From Candidatus Omnitrophota bacterium (GTDB taxonomy: Bacteria > Omnitrophota > Omnitrophia > Omnitrophales > Aquincolibacteriaceae): a DNA stretch of 8,794 bases. The notes beneath the pieces were generated by a model that worked only from the letters and a program-made list of their open reading frames with translations, searched no databases and was not told the origin of the DNA. Positions 5,664 through 8,794 of this stretch are shown piece after piece. A program made the translations under genes and the position numbers. Numbering within the stretch: the first letter of the stretch is position 1; each line of letters starts with the position of its first letter. The stretch covers positions 1-8,794 of the forward strand of contig JAHFHI010000022.1 in assembly GCA_023246995.1 (NCBI GenBank), given 5' to 3'.

Positions 5664-6296
5664 ATGAAACCTCTCGTGGTTGGCGTTACAGGCGCAAGCG
5701 GGGTTCTTTACGCCAAACGCTTGGTTGAGGTGTTGGTCGAGGCGGGCCGTCCGGTTGAAGTGGTCATCTCGGAGCCGGCGCGGCTTGTCATTCATGAAGA
5801 ACTCGGGATCCGCCCGAGAAGTTTTACGGCCCCTGAAGATTTGGCCGGGCTTTTCGGCAGCGCTTCCCCGGATTGGGTCCGGGTTTATTCTCCCCGGGAT
5901 TTTACGGCGCCCATCGCGAGCGGTTCCTATCCTGTCGCCGGCATGATCGTGATTCCCTGCAGCATGGGCACGCTCGGCGCGATTGCCTCGGGAATCAGCC
6001 AGAATCTCATCCACCGTGCCGCCGATTGCATGCTCAAAGAAAACCGCCCGCTTGTACTCGTGCCCCGGGAAACCCCTTTAAGCGCCATTCATCTGGAAAA
6101 TATGCTCAAGCTGGCCCGGTTAGGGGCGCGGATCGTCCCGGCCATGCCCGGATTTTATGCCGGAACGCGAAGCCTGCAGGAGATCGTCGACTTTGTGGTC
6201 GGTAAAGTGCTGGATCAAATCGGCATCGAGCACGTTCTTTACCCTCGGTGGACCGGGTCGTTAAACTCCGCCGGCGCGTTGGAGCAGCGGCCGTGA
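5664..6296 (+). CDS. ubiX: UbiX-family flavin prenyltransferase (MqnM role)
   Basis: UbiX joins dimethylallyl phosphate to reduced FMN to make prFMN, the cofactor of the UbiD-type decarboxylase encoded two genes upstream. The protein has 210 residues. It shows the N-terminal flavin-binding G7-VTGASG (7-13), the block PCSMGTLGAIASGISQNLIHRAAD (98-121), the KENRPLVLVPRETPLSAIHLENM region (125-147) and PAMPGFY (159-165), all diagnostic. The C-terminal tail after about residue 190 is slightly longer than usual and not conserved. ATG 5664 has GGGAG six bases upstream, next to the stop of the ubiA-like gene 10 bases before. The stop codon overlaps the mqnA start (GTGA). In futalosine gene sets this gene is also called mqnM. 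Confidence 0.95.
   Translation: MKPLVVGVTGASGVLYAKRLVEVLVEAGRPVEVVISEPARLVIHEELGIRPRSFTAPEDLAGLFGSASPDWVRVYSPRDFTAPIASGSYPVAGMIVIPCSMGTLGAIASGISQNLIHRAADCMLKENRPLVLVPRETPLSAIHLENMLKLARLGARIVPAMPGFYAGTRSLQEIVDFVVGKVLDQIGIEHVLYPRWTGSLNSAGALEQRP
6281..6284 (+). promoter_or_regulatory. Ribosome binding site for mqnA
   Basis: GGAG lies eight bases before GTG 6293. Together with the GTGA stop-start overlap with ubiX, it selects GTG 6293 over the in-frame GTG at 6248. Confidence 0.55.
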
Positions 6297-7141
6297 GCGC
6301 CGCCAAAACCGGGCTTAAGGCGCGTGTCGGCAGGATTCAATACGTCAATTGCATTCCTTATTTCCATGGGCTCCAGAAAAACGAACCGGAAACGGAGTTC
6401 TACGCGACCTTTCCGGCAAAAATTAACGGGCTCATGCACCGGGGCAAAATTGATATGGCCCCCGTTTCCTCCCTCGAGTATCTGCGCCACCAGCGCGACT
6501 ACATCCTTCTTCCCGATCTCGGGATCGGCGCCCGTGATTTTTCGGGAAGCGTTCTGCTTTTATCCCGGGAGAAAATCGAAGGACTTGACGGGGCCAGCAT
6601 CGCGCTTTCGCGCGAATCCTTGAGCTCGGCCGTGCTCCTTCGCATCCTTCTGAAATTCAAATACAAGTTTGACAACCGGTTTGTCTCCATGCGCTCCGAC
6701 CCCGAAAACATGCTTGCGCGCCACAAAGCCGCGCTTGTGATCGGGGATGACGCGCTTTTTTACCGGCCCGAGGGTTTTGTCTACAAGTATGATCTTAGCG
6801 AGCTTTGGTGGAACTGGACCGGGAAACCTTTTTGTTTCGCGCTTTGGGCCGTGCGGCGTGATTTTGCGGCCCTCCGGCCGGAAGAAGCCGCGGCTTTTTC
6901 GGCGCGGCTGCGTAAAAATCTTAACCGCAACCTTGCCGATATCGAAGGGCTCATCCGCGAAGCTCTCGGATGGACTTTCACGCATGAGAAATTTTCCAAA
7001 GTTTTCGGATACCTTTTTAATTTAAGCTACGGCGTGGACCCGGCCATGAAAGAAGGTTTGGAGCTTTTCTTCCGGCTGGCCCACCGGCTGCGCGTTGCTC
7101 CCAGACCCCGGCCGATCGAATTTTTAGAAACTTCAAAATAA
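6293..7141 (+). CDS. mqnA: Chorismate dehydratase (MqnA)
   Basis: MqnA removes water from chorismate to give 3-enolpyruvylbenzoate, the first committed step of the futalosine pathway in the cytoplasm. The 282-residue protein has the periplasmic-binding-protein-like fold of the family. Visible blocks are RVGRIQYVNCIPYF (11-24, with N19 in the conserved YxN substrate region), MAPVSSLEY (55-63), the SGS segment at 84-86, VIGDDALFY (149-157) and DLSELWWNWTGKPFCFALW (167-185). The last block, D-L-x3-W-x3-TG-P-F-x-FA-x-W, is diagnostic of MqnA/MqnD-type proteins; the 282-residue length and the SSLEY motif favour MqnA. GTG 6293 overlaps the ubiX stop by four bases and has GGAG upstream. The earlier GTG 6248 would add an arginine-rich stretch with no family similarity. 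Confidence 0.92.
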   Translation: MSAAKTGLKARVGRIQYVNCIPYFHGLQKNEPETEFYATFPAKINGLMHRGKIDMAPVSSLEYLRHQRDYILLPDLGIGARDFSGSVLLLSREKIEGLDGASIALSRESLSSAVLLRILLKFKYKFDNRFVSMRSDPENMLARHKAALVIGDDALFYRPEGFVYKYDLSELWWNWTGKPFCFALWAVRRDFAALRPEEAAAFSARLRKNLNRNLADIEGLIREALGWTFTHEKFSKVFGYLFNLSYGVDPAMKEGLELFFRLAHRLRVAPRPRPIEFLETSK

Positions 7142-7155
7142 GGACTCCCCCGGAC

Positions 7156-8235
7156 ATGATCGATCTCCATGACAGCATTTTGGGCAAACGCCTTGAGGGC
7201 GGAAGGCTTTCAAAAGAAGAGGGCATGGCCCTTTACGACTGCGATCTCCTGCGCCTGGGCAAGGCCGCGCAAACGCTTGCGAGCCGGCTTCATCCCGATC
7301 GGCAGATCACCTTTATCGTGGACCGCAACATCAGCTACACAAACGCCTGCGTGCTCGACTGCGATTTCTGCGCTTTTTACAGGCCGCTCGGCCACAAGGA
7401 GGCCTACACCCTTGATTACGCGACCATCTTTGCCAAAGTTCAGGAGTTAGTCGACCTCGGAGGCACGCAGGCCCTGATTCAGGGCGGCGTGAATCCGGAT
7501 CTTCCCCTTGATTATTATTTGGATCTGATTCGCGCTATCCGCGAAAAGTTTCCGCAGGTTCACGTGCATTCTTTCTCCGTGGTCGAGTTTGACATGATCT
7601 CCAAAAAAAACCGGCTGCCCTTAGAAGAGGTTTTCAGGCGGTTTAAAGAAGCGGGATTGAACTCGCTTCCAGGCGGCGGGGCCGAGATTCTAGTCGAGCG
7701 GGTGCGCAAGCTGATCAGCCCGAAGAAGGCTTCCTCCCAGCGGTGGATTGACGTCATGCGTACGGCCCACAAGTGCGGCCTTAAATCCACGGCAACCATG
7801 GTTTTTGGGCATGTGGAAACGATCGCCGAGCGCATCGAGCACCTGATTAAGATTCGCGACCTGCAGGATGAAACCGCGGGATTCCGGGCCTTTATTCCCT
7901 GGACACTTTCTCCGCAGGGCACTCCGCGCATGAGCCAGTTCCGTCCCGCGGGAGGGGAGGATTATCTGAAGACGGTGGCGATCTCGCGTATTTTTCTCGA
8001 CAACATTGAGCATATTCAAAGCGGATGGCTGACCGAAGGTCTGAAGCTCGGGCAGATCGCGCTTGCTTTCGGCTGCGATGACATGGGCGGCACGCTTCTT
8101 GAAGATAAAGTGCTTGAACCGACCGGCATTCAGGTCCACACCCGCCGTGAGGATCTGGTCCGTCTTATCCGCGAGGCCGGTTATGTTCCGGCCCAGCGCG
8201 ACACTAACTACAGAATTCTGAATGTCTTCAATTAA
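7156..8235 (+). CDS. mqnC: Cyclic dehypoxanthine futalosine synthase (MqnC), radical SAM
   Basis: MqnC is a radical SAM enzyme that cyclises dehypoxanthine futalosine in menaquinone synthesis. The 359-residue protein carries the [4Fe-4S] motif C65-x3-C69-x2-C72 within the block TFIVDRNISYTNACV. LGGTQALIQGGVNPDLPLDYY (101-121), LPGGGAEIL (171-179), SPKKASSQRW (188-197), FGHVETIAERIEHL (217-230) and FIPW (246-249) follow in order. It is distinguished from the related MqnE by IVDRNI-YTN, GGVNPDLPL and FIPW, where MqnE typically has FNINRHINPTN, GGLHPKLPF and FIPLAF (recollection). The C-terminal half with IFLDNIEHIQSGWLTEG and VPAQRDTNY is also MqnC-type. ATG 7156 is 14 bases after the mqnA stop, with TAAGGA overlapping that stop as a somewhat distant ribosome binding site. 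Its 3' end overlaps the methyltransferase start by 14 bases. Confidence 0.95.
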   Translation: MIDLHDSILGKRLEGGRLSKEEGMALYDCDLLRLGKAAQTLASRLHPDRQITFIVDRNISYTNACVLDCDFCAFYRPLGHKEAYTLDYATIFAKVQELVDLGGTQALIQGGVNPDLPLDYYLDLIRAIREKFPQVHVHSFSVVEFDMISKKNRLPLEEVFRRFKEAGLNSLPGGGAEILVERVRKLISPKKASSQRWIDVMRTAHKCGLKSTATMVFGHVETIAERIEHLIKIRDLQDETAGFRAFIPWTLSPQGTPRMSQFRPAGGEDYLKTVAISRIFLDNIEHIQSGWLTEGLKLGQIALAFGCDDMGGTLLEDKVLEPTGIQVHTRREDLVRLIREAGYVPAQRDTNYRILNVFN

Positions 8236-8794
8236 AACCGTGGCTCCCGAGGCGGGAGTGCTCCGGGAATTCTTCGACAAGGTCGCGTTTCGTTACGACT
8301 TCCTGAACCGGATTTTAAGTTTTCGGCTTGATGATGTCTGGCGCCGCCAGTCGCGGGATCTGGTGCTCGGCGGAGCCGATGGGCGTTCCATTCTTGATTT
8401 AGGGGTCGGGACCGGAAAATTCCTAAAACTTTTTCTTGAGAAAAGAAAGTTTGAGACCGCGGCCGGCCTAGATTTTTCGGCCAACATGTTGTCGGGCGCC
8501 CGGGAGGAACTCGGCAAGGGGCCGTTGCTTGTGCGGGGGGATTTTCACGCGCTTCCGTTTGCTCCGGAGTCTTTTGATCTCGTGATCTCGGCCTTCGCTC
8601 TGCGCAGCGTGCGCGATATGCCGCTTTTCCTGGGAGGGGTCCGCCGTCTTTTGAAACCAAACGGCAGGGTGGCCCTTCTTTGCCTGACCCGGCCGCGTAA
8701 TCCGTTCTTTAAAATTCTTTATTATCCCTATGTGAAATTTTATTTACCCCTTGTCGGAGGTATTCTTTCCGGGCACGCGCGGGCCTATCAGTTT
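8222..8794 (+). CDS. menG: UbiE/MenG methyltransferase, 3' end cut by window
   Basis: MenG (UbiE family) transfers a methyl group from SAM to demethylmenaquinone, the last step of menaquinone synthesis. The 191 visible residues include the family N-terminus VLREFFDKVAFRYDFLNRILSF (13-34), the SAM-binding motif I ILDLGVGTGKF (57-67), GLDFSANML (82-90), a LPFAPESFDLV segment (111-121) and the UbiE-type AFALRSVRDM (124-133). LLKPNGRVALL (143-153) and YLPLVGGILSGHARAYQF (174-191) follow. The last is the block just before the C-terminal part, so roughly 40 residues are missing at the window edge. Small departures from the family are CLTRP for the usual E-F-S-x-P and ALRSV for GLRNV. ATG 8222 overlaps mqnC by 14 bases and has no strong ribosome binding site; GTG 8240 is a possible alternative. 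Its position after mqnC supports menaquinone rather than ubiquinone. Confidence 0.9.
   Translation, partial: MSSIKTVAPEAGVLREFFDKVAFRYDFLNRILSFRLDDVWRRQSRDLVLGGADGRSILDLGVGTGKFLKLFLEKRKFETAAGLDFSANMLSGAREELGKGPLLVRGDFHALPFAPESFDLVISAFALRSVRDMPLFLGGVRRLLKPNGRVALLCLTRPRNPFFKILYYPYVKFYLPLVGGILSGHARAYQF

Noticed and set aside
6248..6292. Upstream GTG start for mqnA
   Set aside because: It would add an arginine-rich 15-residue extension inside ubiX; GTG 6293 has a ribosome binding site and a typical stop-start overlap.
3343..6296. Ubiquinone biosynthesis genes ubiD, ubiA and ubiX
   Set aside because: The adjoining mqnA and mqnC, with coupled translation, place them in the futalosine menaquinone pathway instead.
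7156..8235. Aminofutalosine synthase (MqnE) as the identity of the radical SAM gene
   Set aside because: The blocks IVDRNISYTN, GGVNPDLPL and FIPW follow MqnC rather than MqnE.

Overview
The window is about 8.8 kb of GC-rich, tightly packed bacterial DNA. Nine complete genes and one gene cut by the right edge all lie on the + strand. The genes suggest an uncultured Gram-negative bacterium that respires with menaquinone. The order TraR/DksA-like zinc finger, lspA, lgt, RluD-type synthase recalls Omnitrophota or related PVC-group genomes. That placement is a recollection of gene order, not a test, and is weak.

Region 1 (6-2550) is a run of four abutting or overlapping genes: a small C4 zinc-finger protein of the TraR/DksA family, lspA (signal peptidase II), lgt (prolipoprotein diacylglyceryl transferase) and an RluA/RluD-family pseudouridine synthase. 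Lgt and LspA are consecutive steps of lipoprotein maturation. The lspA start is odd: no ATG, GTG or TTG lies in frame before the first membrane helix. A good ribosome binding site instead points to ACG at 386.

Region 2 (2551-2711) is the only real intergenic gap, about 160 bases. It holds a 14-base perfect palindrome and a TATAAT box just upstream of the next gene, so a new transcription unit probably starts here.

Region 3 (2712-8794) begins with a membrane protein that resembles the YugP-type zinc metallopeptidases over most of its length, but the HExxH zinc site reads RESVA, so it is probably a pseudo-protease. It overlaps the first gene of a menaquinone cluster of the futalosine type: ubiD-like (mqnL role), ubiA-like (mqnP role), ubiX-like (mqnM role), mqnA, mqnC and a ubiE/menG methyltransferase cut by the window end. 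MqnA makes the first committed intermediate from chorismate and MqnC closes the ring of dehypoxanthine futalosine. UbiA-, UbiD- and UbiX-like proteins prenylate and decarboxylate the naphthoate, and MenG methylates demethylmenaquinone. MqnE, MqnB (or an equivalent hydrolase) and MqnD are not in the window and must be encoded elsewhere if the pathway is complete.

Most junctions overlap or are within a few bases (13-base overlap, 4-base gap, 8-base overlap; then 44, 23, 10-base gap, 4, 14-base gap, 14), which fits two translationally coupled operons. No tRNA, rRNA, CRISPR array, insertion sequence or phage gene was seen. The most unusual items are the pseudo-protease heading the menaquinone operon and the non-canonical lspA start.
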